A stretch of 64,000 bases of DNA, from contig NZ_CP021744.1 of the NCBI RefSeq assembly GCF_002192455.1, positions 1,798,001 through 1,862,000 on the forward strand, in the 5' to 3' direction. The notes beneath the pieces were generated by a model. That model had not been told where the DNA came from and searched no databases. It saw only the letters and a program-made list of their open reading frames with translations. Below are positions 1 to 8,521 of the stretch, piece after piece (positions within the stretch are counted from its first letter, which is position 1; each line of letters starts with the position of its first letter). This stretch comes from Streptomyces albireticuli (GTDB lineage: Bacteria > Actinomycetota > Actinomycetes > Streptomycetales > Streptomycetaceae). The translations under genes were made by a program, and so were the position numbers.

Positions 1-2777
1 AGGGCGGGCAGGTCGCGCTGCCGCCGGTCGTGCAGGCGGAGCAGGCCCCAGCAGCCCAGCCACAGGTCGTTGGTCGCGCCGAAGGCCCACAGGTGGTCGC
101 CGGGGCCGGTCCGGCGGTCGAGCCGCAGTTCGGCGACGTTGGAGATGCCGAAGGTCTGCTGGTCGCGCCAGGCCGTGTCGGAGCGGCCGGCCCATTGGCG
201 CCAGCGGCTGCCGTGCACGGTGAAGCTGTGCTGGAGGTCGTGCGAGCCCTGGAGGACGTGCAGGCGCAGGTCCTCGCCCGGGTAGGCGCGCAGCAGCGGG
301 GTGCCGGGGTCGCCGTGGACGTCGCTCGCGAACCAGTCGGCGGGGTCGCCGCCGCGCTCCGACAGCGGCTCGCAGCGGTAGTTGACGCCCATGACGCCCT
401 GGTCGTCGGGGGCTCCGGGGCGGGGCGGCGGGTTGATGGGGCCGCCCTCGTGGCCGCCGGCCGTGGCACCGGACGTGGCGCCGGACGTCGCATCCGGCAC
501 GGCGCCGGCCGCGGGGGCGGGATGCGCGGTGGCGTGCCGCACCATCGGGACGAAGTCGCCGATGGCGAGCACGGCCTCGCGGTAGGCGGTGCCGTCGGCG
601 CGCTCGACGACGGCCTGTGTGCCGCGGCGCAGCGGAGTGGCCCGGTCGTGGGGCGAGACCCAGGTGGCGTCCGCGGGCTCGGCGATGAGAGCGCCGAAGA
701 GGCCGTGCCGCTGCCGGTAGTTGGCGAGCAGGTGATCGTGGAAGAGGACGGTGCCGAACTCCTGGTCGACGTACCAGCGGTAGGTCCAGGAGTTGTACCG
801 GCCGAAGGCGTCCTCGCCCTGGTCGGCCGTGGTGGTGGCGGAGATGTAGTTCCAGCCGATGGCCGAGCCGTCGGAGACGAGCGGGTCGTACTTGACGAGG
901 TGCGTGTGCAGGCCGCACTCGGGCTGGAAGGGCAGCTCGTAGTCGAACGCGGACGCCGCCTGCTTGCCGGCCGGGAGGGCGTTGGTGAGGGTCATCTCCA
1001 GCACCTCGCCCTTGCGCGCGCGGATGACGAGGGGTTCCAGCGTGCGCTCGCCCCGGGCGAGCTGCTTCTGGAAGGCGTCGAGCCCGCCGGCCTCCTCGAT
1101 CTCCTCGGCGAGGACGTAGAACATGCCGCGGTGGTCGTGCCAGGTGGAGCTGTGCGGCTTCCTGGGGTCGCCCTGGTAGTAGAGCGTGCCCGTGGCGGCG
1201 ACGAGGTGGAAGCGGCGCACCGGGGCGCCGGGCGGGCCCACCTTGGTGAACGCCTCGCCCGGCTGCGGGTCCGGGCAGAAGGCGGCCGCCTCCAGCGCGG
1301 TGGGTTCGCGGCCCATGCCGGCGGGCTGGTGCGGGGTACGGGGCGGCCGCGGGTTCTTCTGCGGGAACGTGGCGGTGCCGGCCAGGAACGCCGGGAAGCC
1401 GGGCCGTTCGGGTGTGGGCGCCGGGGGCGCCGCGCGGTGCGGCAGCGGTGCGAGGGCGGTGACGGAGGTGCCGTCGGGGTACGTGCCCGAGCCGTCCTGG
1501 AGGGTGTCGAAGATGCGGAACATGCCCCACATGCCCATGTGGAAGTGGACGTACATGTGGCAGTGCCAGATCGAGTCGCCCACCGCGTGCTGCGCCGAGC
1601 CCAGGCCGCCGATGAGGTCGAGGGTCATGCCCTCCTGGGGGCCGATGCTGACGGAGTCCACGATCGGGGAGTCGACGTCGGCCGGGTCGAGCCGCCACTG
1701 GTGGAGGTGGGTGTGGAAGACATGGGTGTCGCGCATGCCGCCGTGCACGAGCCGGATCACGGCGGGGTCGCCCGAGTAGCCGCGGAAGACGGGGGTGGCC
1801 GGGTCGCCGAACAGCCAGGAGCTGTGGTGCAGTTCCTCGCCGGTCTGGGCGTCGCGGACGGGGTCGAGCACACCGTCGGCGAGCATCTTGTGGTACTGGT
1901 ACATCCGCCATTCCATCGGCTCGATGCGCAGGTTGACCGGCAGCATGGCGTTGTTGGGCGGAGTCAGGTCGTCGAGCGTGTCGGAGCCGGTGGCGTCCGG
2001 GGACGGCCCCGTAGGACCGGTGGCGTGCCCGGTGACGTGCCCGGCGGCGGCGGTGTGGCCGCCGTGGCCGTGGTCCCCGCCGTGCGATCCGTGCGCCGGG
2101 GGCGCGACGGGGTTGTCGTTGCTCGGGTACTCCATCATGAACACGACGTACTCGCGGAAGCTGCGGTCCGGCAGGTGGACGTCGGCCTCCAGCCCCGTCG
2201 CCAGGGGGTCGCCGGTCACCGGGTCGGTCCAGGTGGCCTCCGGGGCCTCGACGACGACGGCGCCGACGAGGCCGTGGCTCTGCGACCCCTCGCCGCGCGG
2301 GTCCGCCATGTCACCGAAGTGGAAGACGCCCTCGTGCTCGCACAGCCACTCGTACTCGCGGGTCCGGCCGGGCGGCACGCTGCTGTCCGGGTTGGCGCCG
2401 ACGGCCGCGCCGTCCGTCGTACGGGCGTCGTAGCGCACGCCCTGGAGCGTGATGCCGACGGGCCGCGGCAGTTCGTTGGCGAGCCTGACCCGCAGCCGCT
2501 CGCCGCGGCGCACGCGCAGCACCAGCGGCCGGGCCTTGGGGTGCGGGGCCGGTACGCGCTCGGGTTCGCGCGTGTAGTCGGGGAACGGCTCGGGCCACGA
2601 GGAGGCGACCTCGCGCAGTTCCTCCGCGTCGTCGGCCAGGACGTACAGGGCGCCGTTGCGGTCGTGGTCGCCGAATCCGTTGTAGGCGATGGGGACGTTG
2701 AGGGCGACGACATCGTAGGCGCGGGTGCGTGGTCTGCCGGCGGCCGGCTCGGCTGGGGTGGTGCTCTCGGTGTTCAT
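1..2777 (-). CDS. Multicopper oxidase, large, C-terminal end outside window
   Basis: The protein reads MNTESTTPAEPAAGRPRTRAY from an ATG at 2777 and stays open for 925 codons to the window edge, so its end is missing. Copper-ligand motifs of the multicopper oxidase family are clear: HTHLHQW, then WHCHMYVHFHMGMWG, and in the second half GLHTHLVKYDP and VLFHDHLLANY. The length and the two sets of His motifs indicate a protein with more cupredoxin domains than the usual three. A His/Gly-rich stretch (HGSHGGDHGHGGH) lies in the first half and could hold metal. No signal peptide is visible, so it may be cytoplasmic. Likely role: oxidation of phenolic or other reducing substrates with O2. The true substrate cannot be told from sequence. 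It lies 175 bp downstream of the azomycin-like operon, separated by a tandem repeat array, so co-transcription is possible but not shown. Confidence 0.85.
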   Translation of the reverse strand, partial: MNTESTTPAEPAAGRPRTRAYDVVALNVPIAYNGFGDHDRNGALYVLADDAEELREVASSWPEPFPDYTREPERVPAPHPKARPLVLRVRRGERLRVRLANELPRPVGITLQGVRYDARTTDGAAVGANPDSSVPPGRTREYEWLCEHEGVFHFGDMADPRGEGSQSHGLVGAVVVEAPEATWTDPVTGDPLATGLEADVHLPDRSFREYVVFMMEYPSNDNPVAPPAHGSHGGDHGHGGHTAAAGHVTGHATGPTGPSPDATGSDTLDDLTPPNNAMLPVNLRIEPMEWRMYQYHKMLADGVLDPVRDAQTGEELHHSSWLFGDPATPVFRGYSGDPAVIRLVHGGMRDTHVFHTHLHQWRLDPADVDSPIVDSVSIGPQEGMTLDLIGGLGSAQHAVGDSIWHCHMYVHFHMGMWGMFRIFDTLQDGSGTYPDGTSVTALAPLPHRAAPPAPTPERPGFPAFLAGTATFPQKNPRPPRTPHQPAGMGREPTALEAAAFCPDPQPGEAFTKVGPPGAPVRRFHLVAATGTLYYQGDPRKPHSSTWHDHRGMFYVLAEEIEEAGGLDAFQKQLARGERTLEPLVIRARKGEVLEMTLTNALPAGKQAASAFDYELPFQPECGLHTHLVKYDPLVSDGSAIGWNYISATTTADQGEDAFGRYNSWTYRWYVDQEFGTVLFHDHLLANYRQRHGLFGALIAEPADATWVSPHDRATPLRRGTQAVVERADGTAYREAVLAIGDFVPMVRHATAHPAPAAGAVPDATSGATSGATAGGHEGGPINPPPRPGAPDDQGVMGVNYRCEPLSERGGDPADWFASDVHGDPGTPLLRAYPGEDLRLHVLQGSHDLQHSFTVHGSRWRQWAGRSDTAWRDQQTFGISNVAELRLDRRTGPGDHLWAFGATNDLWLGCWGLLRLHDRRQRDLPA

Positions 2778-2800
2778 TTCTCCCCCGTCGGACTTGGTGC

Positions 2801-2940
2801 TGTTCTGTTCTGATCTCGCAGAGGCTGTTCTGATCTCGCAGAGGCTGATCGGTTCTCGCAGAGGCTGATCGGTTCTCGCAGAGGCTGATCGGTTCTCGCA
2901 GAGGCTGATCGGTTTCCGAAGAAGCTGATCTGTTCTCAGA
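2801..2940. repeat. 20-bp tandem repeat array, seven degenerate copies
   Basis: Seven consecutive 20-bp units fill the gap between the oxidase start and the methyltransferase stop. The three central units (2841-2900) are identical, reading GAGGCTGATCGGTTCTCGCA; outer units diverge. The 20-bp period is close to two turns of B-DNA, so copies face the same side of the helix. The array occupies the upstream region of the oxidase gene, where it could bind a regulator, or it may be slipped-strand expansion with no function. Confidence 0.9.
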
Positions 2941-2952
2941 GGGGCCGTACGG

Positions 2953-4026
2953 TCACGGCCCGGTGCGCCGGACGGCCGTGCTCTGGGCGAAGCGGGCCAC
3001 GGTCGTGCCCTCCGACACGACGGCGCCCTCCCAGCGGTACACCTGGCCGAAGACGTGTCCGGCGCCGGCCCCGCCGGTGGGCCGGGAGCGGCTGAACGAC
3101 ACCGCGACCCGGTCGCCGCGGCGCAGCGGCACGGGCTCGGCGATCGGCAGGTAGCAGTGCTTCCAGCTGTCGGACGTGGTGCGCGAGCCGATGTCGTCGC
3201 CGGAGATGTCGAGCGCCACGGTGTCGGACAGCGTGGCGACGAAGTAGCCCTTGAATCCGGTGAGCACCCCGTCCCGGCGGGCGGTGTAGACGAGCGGCAC
3301 CCGGTAGTCGGTCGGCCCCGCGCCGGCGGGGGCGGTGAGGTCGTACGTCCTGACGACCCGGGGAGCGGCCAGGTGGCAGCGGATCGGGACGATCACGTCG
3401 TAGTAGAGGTCGAAGGGGCTGTCGGCGCCCCGGCGCCGCAGCAGTCCGGCGAAGGCGGCCGGGCCGCCCGCGTCCTGCGGGCCCGGGCCGGTGAGCTGGG
3501 CCTGGGCCCGCTCGGCGGCGACGGGGACGAGATAGCTCTCGACCTGCCGGGGCAGCATGGTGCCGCCGGGCCGCAGGAAGCGGCGGCGCGCGTCGTCGAG
3601 GATCGCGGCGACGTTCTCGTTGTCCGCGAGGTTCCCCATGATCTCGGAGAGGACGACGTCGACCCGCTCGGGCAGGTCGAGGTCGAAGGAGAGCCCGCAC
3701 AGCGGGTGGAACCGGTCGCCGTGCCCGGCGGCCTTCAGCCGGTCGACGGCGTCGGCCAGCACGCTCTCGTTGAGGTCGATGCCGTAGACGCGCGCGGCGC
3801 CCGCCTCCAGTGCCCAGCGGGCGAGGATGCCGGTGCCGGTGCCCAGGTCGAGCACGGTGGCACCGGGCCGTACCGCCTCGGCGATCGCCGCGCGGTAGGC
3901 GTTCATGCGCAGGTCGTCGCCGAGCATGAGGGAGTGGAAGTCGTCGCCCCACTCCAGGAGTTGTTCGGAGGCCGGGAGCCACACCTGTTCGGGCTCGTAC
4001 TCCGGCGCGCCGGTGAGGGTCGTCAT
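2953..4026 (-). CDS. PRMT-like class I SAM-dependent methyltransferase
   Basis: A 357-aa protein with a class I SAM-binding fold: motif I VLDLGTGTGILARWAL near residue 79, acidic strand-2 end GIDLNES, and the SEIMGNLADNE segment that resembles the double-E loop of protein arginine methyltransferases. The C-terminal half resembles the PRMT beta-barrel. The ATG overlaps the stop of the Rieske gene (ATGA, 4023-4026), so it is translationally coupled and is the last gene of the azomycin-like operon. The target is unknown. It could methylate a guanidine- or imidazole-derived intermediate or product, or a protein. A PRMT-like fold is notable beside a pathway whose substrate is arginine. It could also be annotated as an L11-type methyltransferase, but the SEIMG motif argues for the PRMT group. 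Confidence 0.8.
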   Translation of the reverse strand: MTTLTGAPEYEPEQVWLPASEQLLEWGDDFHSLMLGDDLRMNAYRAAIAEAVRPGATVLDLGTGTGILARWALEAGAARVYGIDLNESVLADAVDRLKAAGHGDRFHPLCGLSFDLDLPERVDVVLSEIMGNLADNENVAAILDDARRRFLRPGGTMLPRQVESYLVPVAAERAQAQLTGPGPQDAGGPAAFAGLLRRRGADSPFDLYYDVIVPIRCHLAAPRVVRTYDLTAPAGAGPTDYRVPLVYTARRDGVLTGFKGYFVATLSDTVALDISGDDIGSRTTSDSWKHCYLPIAEPVPLRRGDRVAVSFSRSRPTGGAGAGHVFGQVYRWEGAVVSEGTTVARFAQSTAVRRTGP

Positions 4027-4313
4027 CGCTCCGTCCGTTCCTTCCGCGGGCCGTCCTCGCCGTCCGCCGGCCCGTCGCTGTACACCGTGAGTGCTTCCGT
4101 GGTCGGCCCCGCGACCGGACAGCCCGTGGTGAGGTCGAAGGAGGAGCGGTGGAGGGGGCAGACGATGCGCAGGGTGCGCGTATTGACATGACCGTGGACG
4201 AGGCGGCCCTTGCGGTGCGGGCAGGCGGCGTCGATCACGAACTCCCGCCCGGCGACGCGGACGCGCAGCCGCTCGCCGTCCGCGAGCTCCCGGAGCACGG
4301 CGTCGTCGCTCAC
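4023..4313 (-). CDS. rohT: Rieske [2Fe-2S] ferredoxin-like protein (RohT-like)
   Basis: A 96-aa protein starting at a GTG (4313) that overlaps the stop of the upstream oxygenase gene (GTGA). It carries the Rieske pattern: CPH at about residue 31, then CPLH about 20 residues later, which supply two Cys and two His to a [2Fe-2S] cluster. The size fits a single-domain Rieske ferredoxin without an oxygenase domain. Placed directly after the diiron N-oxygenase, it most likely delivers electrons to that enzyme. The gene symbol is assigned from order and family in the described Streptomyces cattleya roh cluster and is an inference. Confidence 0.82.
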   Translation of the reverse strand: MSDDAVLRELADGERLRVRVAGREFVIDAACPHRKGRLVHGHVNTRTLRIVCPLHRSSFDLTTGCPVAGPTTEALTVYSDGPADGEDGPRKERTER

Positions 4314-5179
4314 GCCGCCTCCCGGGCCCGCTCGACGGCCGCGTCGAAGGCCGTGCCGATCAGGTCGGACATCAGCAGGGCGCCGGTCCAGAGCCGGTCC
4401 GGGTCCAGTCCGCGCGCGTCCTCGTACTCGCGGATCGCGATCTGCATCTCCTTCATGTGGAAGGTGTCGATGTGCAGGTGTTCGGTGTAGTAGCGGTCGT
4501 GGGTGATGCCCAGCCGCTCGCACGCCCTGGCCTGGGTCCGGAAGGCGTGCGGGATGCTCGCCTCCAGGTAGGCCAGCGCGCCCAGGAAGTACTCGATGTA
4601 CGGGGCGCGCTGGGTGAGCCAGTAGAAGGAGTTGAGGAAGGCGTACGTCTCGTCGGACGTCGTGTCGAGGAAGCTCTCCGGCTCCTGCGGAAGGTCGAGT
4701 TCCGCCAGCAGGTCCAGGTAGAGCCGCGAGTGCGCCTGCCGGAGGTTGCCGCAGCCGAACTCGTCGATGAGGACCCGCATCACCGCCATCTGCGCCCTGA
4801 GCGGCAGCCGCGGGACGGCGGGGAAGAAGTTCTGCGCCTCGGTCAGGCCGTCCAGCGCGAACTCCCGCACCACGTGCCGGAACTGCTCCCGGGTGGCCTC
4901 CTCCGCGAGGTAGCGGGCCGCCCCGGTCTCCTCGCGCTCCCTGGCGAGGAGACCGTCGAGCTCCTCGACCCATCGGGCACGCGAGGGGACGGCGGGCGTC
5001 CGGGCGTCGAGCTCGTCGACGCGGGCGACGATCCAGTCCCGTTCGAGCTCCTCGACGGCCGCCACGACACGGGCGTTCTGCACCGACCTGTTGTGGACGA
5101 ACAGCGTCTTCTGCGCGCTGCCCGCGGACGTGGGCGTGGGCATAGGTGTGGACATGGGCGTGGACGTGGGTGTGGTCAC
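4310..5179 (-). CDS. rohS: Haem-oxygenase-like diiron N-oxygenase (RohS-like)
   Basis: A 289-aa all-helical protein of the iron-containing redox enzyme / haem-oxygenase-like diiron oxidase family. Likely metal ligands lie in the helices containing DEFGCGNLRQAH, AYLEASIP and EHLHIDTFH. The start is a GTG at 5179 preceded by GGAGGAG and overlapping the aldolase stop by 4 bp. The first 20 residues are a low-complexity run of Thr, Pro, Ser and Met (five ACG/CCC-type repeats), probably disordered. In the azomycin pathway the homologous enzyme oxidises the amino group of 2-aminoimidazole to a nitro group. The family and the neighbours support the same chemistry here; substrate identity is inferred. 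Confidence 0.83.
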   Translation of the reverse strand: MTTPTSTPMSTPMPTPTSAGSAQKTLFVHNRSVQNARVVAAVEELERDWIVARVDELDARTPAVPSRARWVEELDGLLAREREETGAARYLAEEATREQFRHVVREFALDGLTEAQNFFPAVPRLPLRAQMAVMRVLIDEFGCGNLRQAHSRLYLDLLAELDLPQEPESFLDTTSDETYAFLNSFYWLTQRAPYIEYFLGALAYLEASIPHAFRTQARACERLGITHDRYYTEHLHIDTFHMKEMQIAIREYEDARGLDPDRLWTGALLMSDLIGTAFDAAVERAREAA

Positions 5180-6018
5180 GAGACTCCTCCCGTCCCGGTG
5201 GTCCGTTCGGTGGTCAGCACGCCGCGGCGGCACAGCTCGCTCTTGAGCGCGCGGTACCAGTCGGGCCGGTCCAGACCGTGCCGCTCGCAGGCGGCCGCGA
5301 GCACGGCGGTGTGGTCCGACACCGGCCCGGCGTGCAGGGCCGAGCACAGCGCGGGCTCGACGTTGGCGAGGGCCGCCACATGGCCGGCCACACCCGTGGC
5401 CTCCGGGAGCAGGTGCTCCAGGCCCTGGAGCACGGGCACCCCGGGGCGCGCCGCGAGGAGCTCGCGGGTGGCCGCGGGGTCGCCGGCGGAGTCCTTGACG
5501 GCGACGACCGAGGGCAGGGAGCAGATCCTCATCAGGGTGTCCGGCCGCAGGTCGTTCCCCGAGACCTCGCGCTCGTGGTAGACGACGACGGGCAGGCCGC
5601 CCTCCCTGCCGAGCGTCTCGTAGTGCCGGAACATCTCCTCCTGGGTGACGTCCGGTCCGTACGGGGTCGGGGCGACGACCGCGGCGGCGCCCAGGCCGGC
5701 GGCGGTCCGCGCCCGGGCGACCGCCTCCTCGGTCGTGGGGCGCTGGATGCCCGCCAGCACCGGCAGGCCCTCGCGGCAGCCGACGGTGGCGGCGACCATG
5801 TCGTGCCACTGCCGGTCGGTCAGGGCCCACCCCTCGCCGGTGCTGAGGGCGGGCAGGAGGGCGTCCACGTACGGGCGCACGCTCGCGACGAGCCGGCCGA
5901 CGTCCCCCCGGTCCACGTCGCCGGTGTCCGTCAGCGGTGTCACCAGCGCCACGGTGACCCCCGCGTAGGCGCTCCGGTGCCGCACGGGTCCCCCGGCTCC
6001 GCTCCGCTGCCCGTTCAC
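5176..6018 (-). CDS. rohR: DapA/NAL-superfamily retro-aldolase (RohR-like)
   Basis: A 280-aa TIM-barrel protein of the dihydrodipicolinate synthase / N-acetylneuraminate lyase superfamily. The Schiff-base lysine is in VVAVKDSAGD and the catalytic tyrosine in VVVYHERE. In azomycin biosynthesis the DapA-like enzyme splits 4-hydroxy-2-oxo-arginine into pyruvate and guanidinoacetaldehyde, which fits this superfamily's pyruvate aldol chemistry. The gene overlaps the upstream small gene by 4 bp (ATG at 6018 within that gene's last codons) and is overlapped by the N-oxygenase start. True dapA function is unlikely given the operon context. Confidence 0.82.
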   Translation of the reverse strand: MNGQRSGAGGPVRHRSAYAGVTVALVTPLTDTGDVDRGDVGRLVASVRPYVDALLPALSTGEGWALTDRQWHDMVAATVGCREGLPVLAGIQRPTTEEAVARARTAAGLGAAAVVAPTPYGPDVTQEEMFRHYETLGREGGLPVVVYHEREVSGNDLRPDTLMRICSLPSVVAVKDSAGDPAATRELLAARPGVPVLQGLEHLLPEATGVAGHVAALANVEPALCSALHAGPVSDHTAVLAAACERHGLDRPDWYRALKSELCRRGVLTTERTTGTGGVS

Positions 6019-6551
6019 AGCGCCTCGGTGGGCAACCGCAGGGCCAGCGAGGCCTGGTAGAGCCGTTCGAGGGGCTCCGGGAAGAGGGGCTCGGTGCCGG
6101 GCGGCGCGGGCACGCGTACCGGCAGGTCGTCGCGGCCGCTCAGCCGGGGACTGACCGAGTAGAGGACGCCGCCGCTGCCGTGCACCATGCCCAGCAACAG
6201 CCGCTCGTGCGTGGGCAGATCGGCCCAGGCGGCCGTGCCCAGCCCGTGGCGCAGGTCGGCCGGCTCGTAGGCCCGGCGTTCGATCCGCATGTCGGTATGC
6301 AGGTTGTCCATGAACGGGTAGTAGGCGTCCTGCGCCTCCCGGGGAAAGCGCCAGACCAGGTCGTCGCAGCGGCCTACCTGCTCCCAGCTCATCCGTACCC
6401 GGCCGCCGAGGCGCTCGGCGAAGAAGGCCTTGCAGGCGATGCGCACCTTGTCGTCCGCGCTGTTCATGCCCATGAACAGCGCGGCGTCGGCGTAGGCGGC
6501 ACCGGCCCCGGCGGCCGCGCCGGAGGGCGCGGTGCGGGTGTCACCGGGCAT
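6015..6551 (-). CDS. rohQ: DUF6190-like small protein, candidate cyclodehydratase (RohQ position)
   Basis: A 178-aa protein from an ATG at 6551 that overlaps the end of the PLP enzyme gene by 11 bp. It resembles the DUF6190 / PIN-like family in outline: an N-terminal [13 protein letters not shown] segment, a middle [18 protein letters not shown] and a conserved [12 protein letters not shown]. Family assignment is from memory of this motif set. In the roh cluster the gene in this position supplies RohQ, which turns guanidinoacetaldehyde into 2-aminoimidazole. Assignment here rests on gene order, not on recognised catalytic residues. Acidic residues near the N-terminus would fit a PIN-like fold, so a nuclease origin is possible. 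Confidence 0.62.
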   Translation of the reverse strand: MPGDTRTAPSGAAAGAGAAYADAALFMGMNSADDKVRIACKAFFAERLGGRVRMSWEQVGRCDDLVWRFPREAQDAYYPFMDNLHTDMRIERRAYEPADLRHGLGTAAWADLPTHERLLLGMVHGSGGVLYSVSPRLSGRDDLPVRVPAPPGTEPLFPEPLERLYQASLALRLPTEAL

Positions 6552-7740
6552 GACGGTCGAGGACCTCCCGTGTGCGGACCATGGCCTCGGCGAAGAGCTC
6601 CGGCTCACGGGCCAGGGCCAGGCGCACGTACGCCTCCCCCTTCCCCGGCTGGCTCCAGAAGAAGTACCGGCCGGGCAGCACATAGACGCCCTCGGCCGAG
6701 AGGAGCCGCTGGAGTTCGCTGGCCCTGAGCTCGGGGTGGTCGATGCGGAACCAGGCCACGCTGACCTTCACGGCCGGTTCCTCGTACCGCAGAATCGATC
6801 CGTCCAGCGCCTTCCGCGCGACGTCGCGGTTCTCGTCCAGCACCTGGCGCACCGACGCCAGCTCGTCGCGCGTGGAGTCCTCGACGTACTGCGTCAGCAT
6901 GTTCAGCACGAACGGCGAGACGTTGAGCAGGACACTGGTGTGGAGGTTGTAGACCTCTTCACGGATGTCGTCGCTCGCGGTGATCATGGCGCACTTGGCG
7001 TCCTGCACCGGCCAGGTCTTCCCGGTGTCCTCGATCGCGAGGTACCGCACCCCGGAGCTCTCCAGGAGCTCGTACACGTCGAAACGGGCGACCTCCGGGT
7101 CGAAAAGAGTGAAGGCGGCGAAACAGAAGTCGATGAGCAGGAGTTTGTCGTGGTCCTTGCAGAAACGCACGACTTCTTCGAACCCCTTGCGGCCGTGCTT
7201 CAGAAGGCTGAATCCGGTGGGGTTGTTCGGGTCGACGAGGAACAGCGCGTCGGTACGGACCTGACGCCTGAGCCGCTCGTAGAGGGAATCCGGATCGTGC
7301 AGCACCGCTTCGTCGATGGGATACAGCGGGACGTCCATATTCCGCAGCACGTCATAAAGGTTGTCGAAGCACGGCTCGATGAGCGTGACATCCATACGCT
7401 GCTTTTTCAGGAACATGCCGGCGACCATGGTCGATATCGACGCGGCGTAGGAGAGCATGGTCTTGTCCTTGGCGAGCGCGGTGGGCTGCCGGTGGAGCCG
7501 GAAGAACGCCTCCGTGAACCGCTGCTCGTAGGTGGCCTGGAGGCCGTTCTCCGCCTCGTACCACAGCTCGGGGAGGCGCTCGACGATCCCGCGCTGGGCG
7601 GCGGACTGCCGCTGGTGGGTGTGGGCGTCGGCGAGGTTGAAGCGCGTGCGCAGGGCCTGTATCTCGTGCTGCGTCAGGTCGGGGAGCAGGCCGGAGCCCT
7701 GGGCGGTGCCAGGGCCGGCCGTGGTGCCGTGCGGTGTCAT
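6541..7740 (-). CDS. rohP: PLP- and O2-dependent L-arginine oxidase/hydroxylase (RohP-like)
   Basis: A 399-aa fold-type I aminotransferase-like protein. The PLP lysine is in [15 protein letters not shown] and the cofactor-binding DPNNPTGFS and DFCFAAF segments are present. Near the N-terminus [12 protein letters not shown] matches the flexible N-terminal segment, with its key histidine, that covers the active site in arginine oxidases of the MppP/RohP group. Those enzymes use O2 rather than transamination to turn L-arginine into 4-hydroxy-2-oxo acid. The ATG at 7740 has a strong GGAGGAAG ribosome site. It is the first gene of the operon. An ordinary aminotransferase is the alternative, but the N-terminal motif and the roh-type neighbours argue against it. 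Confidence 0.83.
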   Translation of the reverse strand: MTPHGTTAGPGTAQGSGLLPDLTQHEIQALRTRFNLADAHTHQRQSAAQRGIVERLPELWYEAENGLQATYEQRFTEAFFRLHRQPTALAKDKTMLSYAASISTMVAGMFLKKQRMDVTLIEPCFDNLYDVLRNMDVPLYPIDEAVLHDPDSLYERLRRQVRTDALFLVDPNNPTGFSLLKHGRKGFEEVVRFCKDHDKLLLIDFCFAAFTLFDPEVARFDVYELLESSGVRYLAIEDTGKTWPVQDAKCAMITASDDIREEVYNLHTSVLLNVSPFVLNMLTQYVEDSTRDELASVRQVLDENRDVARKALDGSILRYEEPAVKVSVAWFRIDHPELRASELQRLLSAEGVYVLPGRYFFWSQPGKGEAYVRLALAREPELFAEAMVRTREVLDRHAR

Positions 7741-8478
7741 TGCTTCCTCCGGTCACACACGTCGTTGTGGTGAGCTGTCTGGGAACCCGTCGGCGCGCGG
7801 CGGCCGTCGAGGACGGCCGGTACGGCGCGGCTGTCGGCGGCAGGGTCCGGGGCGCGCGCTCCCGCGGGGCGGGGACGGGCGCGGGTGCCGCGGGCACCGT
7901 CGGGCGTGCCACCGGGGCCCGTACGAGGTGGGCGGGCGGTGGCGCGGTGTGCTCCGCGGGTGGTTCCGGCGCGCCGGAACGCGGGCCGGCGGCCATTCGG
8001 CCGGTGAATGCCGTTCCGGAATTAGGCGCCCAGGACCTGGGCGTACCGATCAGAGGGTCTCGTGGCGGCGCGGGCCGGCATATGCCTCTGCCAATATTGC
8101 GGCGGCATATCGGCGACAGCGGTTCGCTCCGCGTCGTTCGCCGCCTTGCTGTGCACACGAATGTTCCGTGCAGACAAGGTACTTCCTCCCCCGTAAACAG
8201 GACCGAAGTCCGTTGTCCGGGACTATGGCACACCCATCAGCGCGAAACAAGGATCAAATTCGGGGCCGAAATGCCCACGACAGCCGGTGAGTTGGGAGGC
8301 CGCAGAAAGCGGAATACGGCGCCCGGCGCGGCGGACTCGGCCGGACTTGCACCGACCGGGCTGACGCGGCACCCATGAGGAGGGCCGGGCGGCGGCTCGC
8401 GCGGAGCCCGTATGAGATGGGACACGCGGGGCCGTGGAACCTGACGAAGTCACCGGGCGGAGGTCGCGGACATGACGA
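7741..8478. other. Long intergenic region upstream of the azomycin-like operon
   Basis: About 740 bp with no gene I can support; the frames here lack codon bias and database-like motifs. It must hold the promoter of the rohP operon. The least GC-rich part is about 8020-8190, with two GGCATAT copies (around 8078 and 8104) flanking CCAATATTGC. These are candidate regulatory sequences only. Confidence 0.5.
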
Positions 8479-8514
8479 AGGTGTGCACGGCGGGAGTCCC
8501 CGCCGTGCACACCT
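8479..8514. terminator. Perfect 16-bp stem hairpin downstream of yceI
   Basis: Arms 8479-8494 and 8499-8514 are exact inverse complements (AGGTGTGCACGGCGGG and its partner) with a 4-nt loop. It lies 164 bp beyond the yceI stop on its transcript side and is a likely factor-independent stop, without a T-run as is usual in Streptomyces. Confidence 0.75.
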
Positions 8515-8521
8515 CGGCCCG

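Noticed and set aside
30..2813. A 927-residue open frame on the plus strand
   Set aside because: It is the antisense of the multicopper oxidase; its translation is a Val/Gly/Arg/Ala-rich string without motifs, while the minus strand shows copper-binding sites.
2801..2940. Possible CRISPR array
   Set aside because: The units are contiguous 20-mers with no spacers and there are no cas genes in the window.
8050..8250. A possible 66-aa gene on the minus strand
   Set aside because: No third-position G/C bias, no ribosome site and no recognisable motif.
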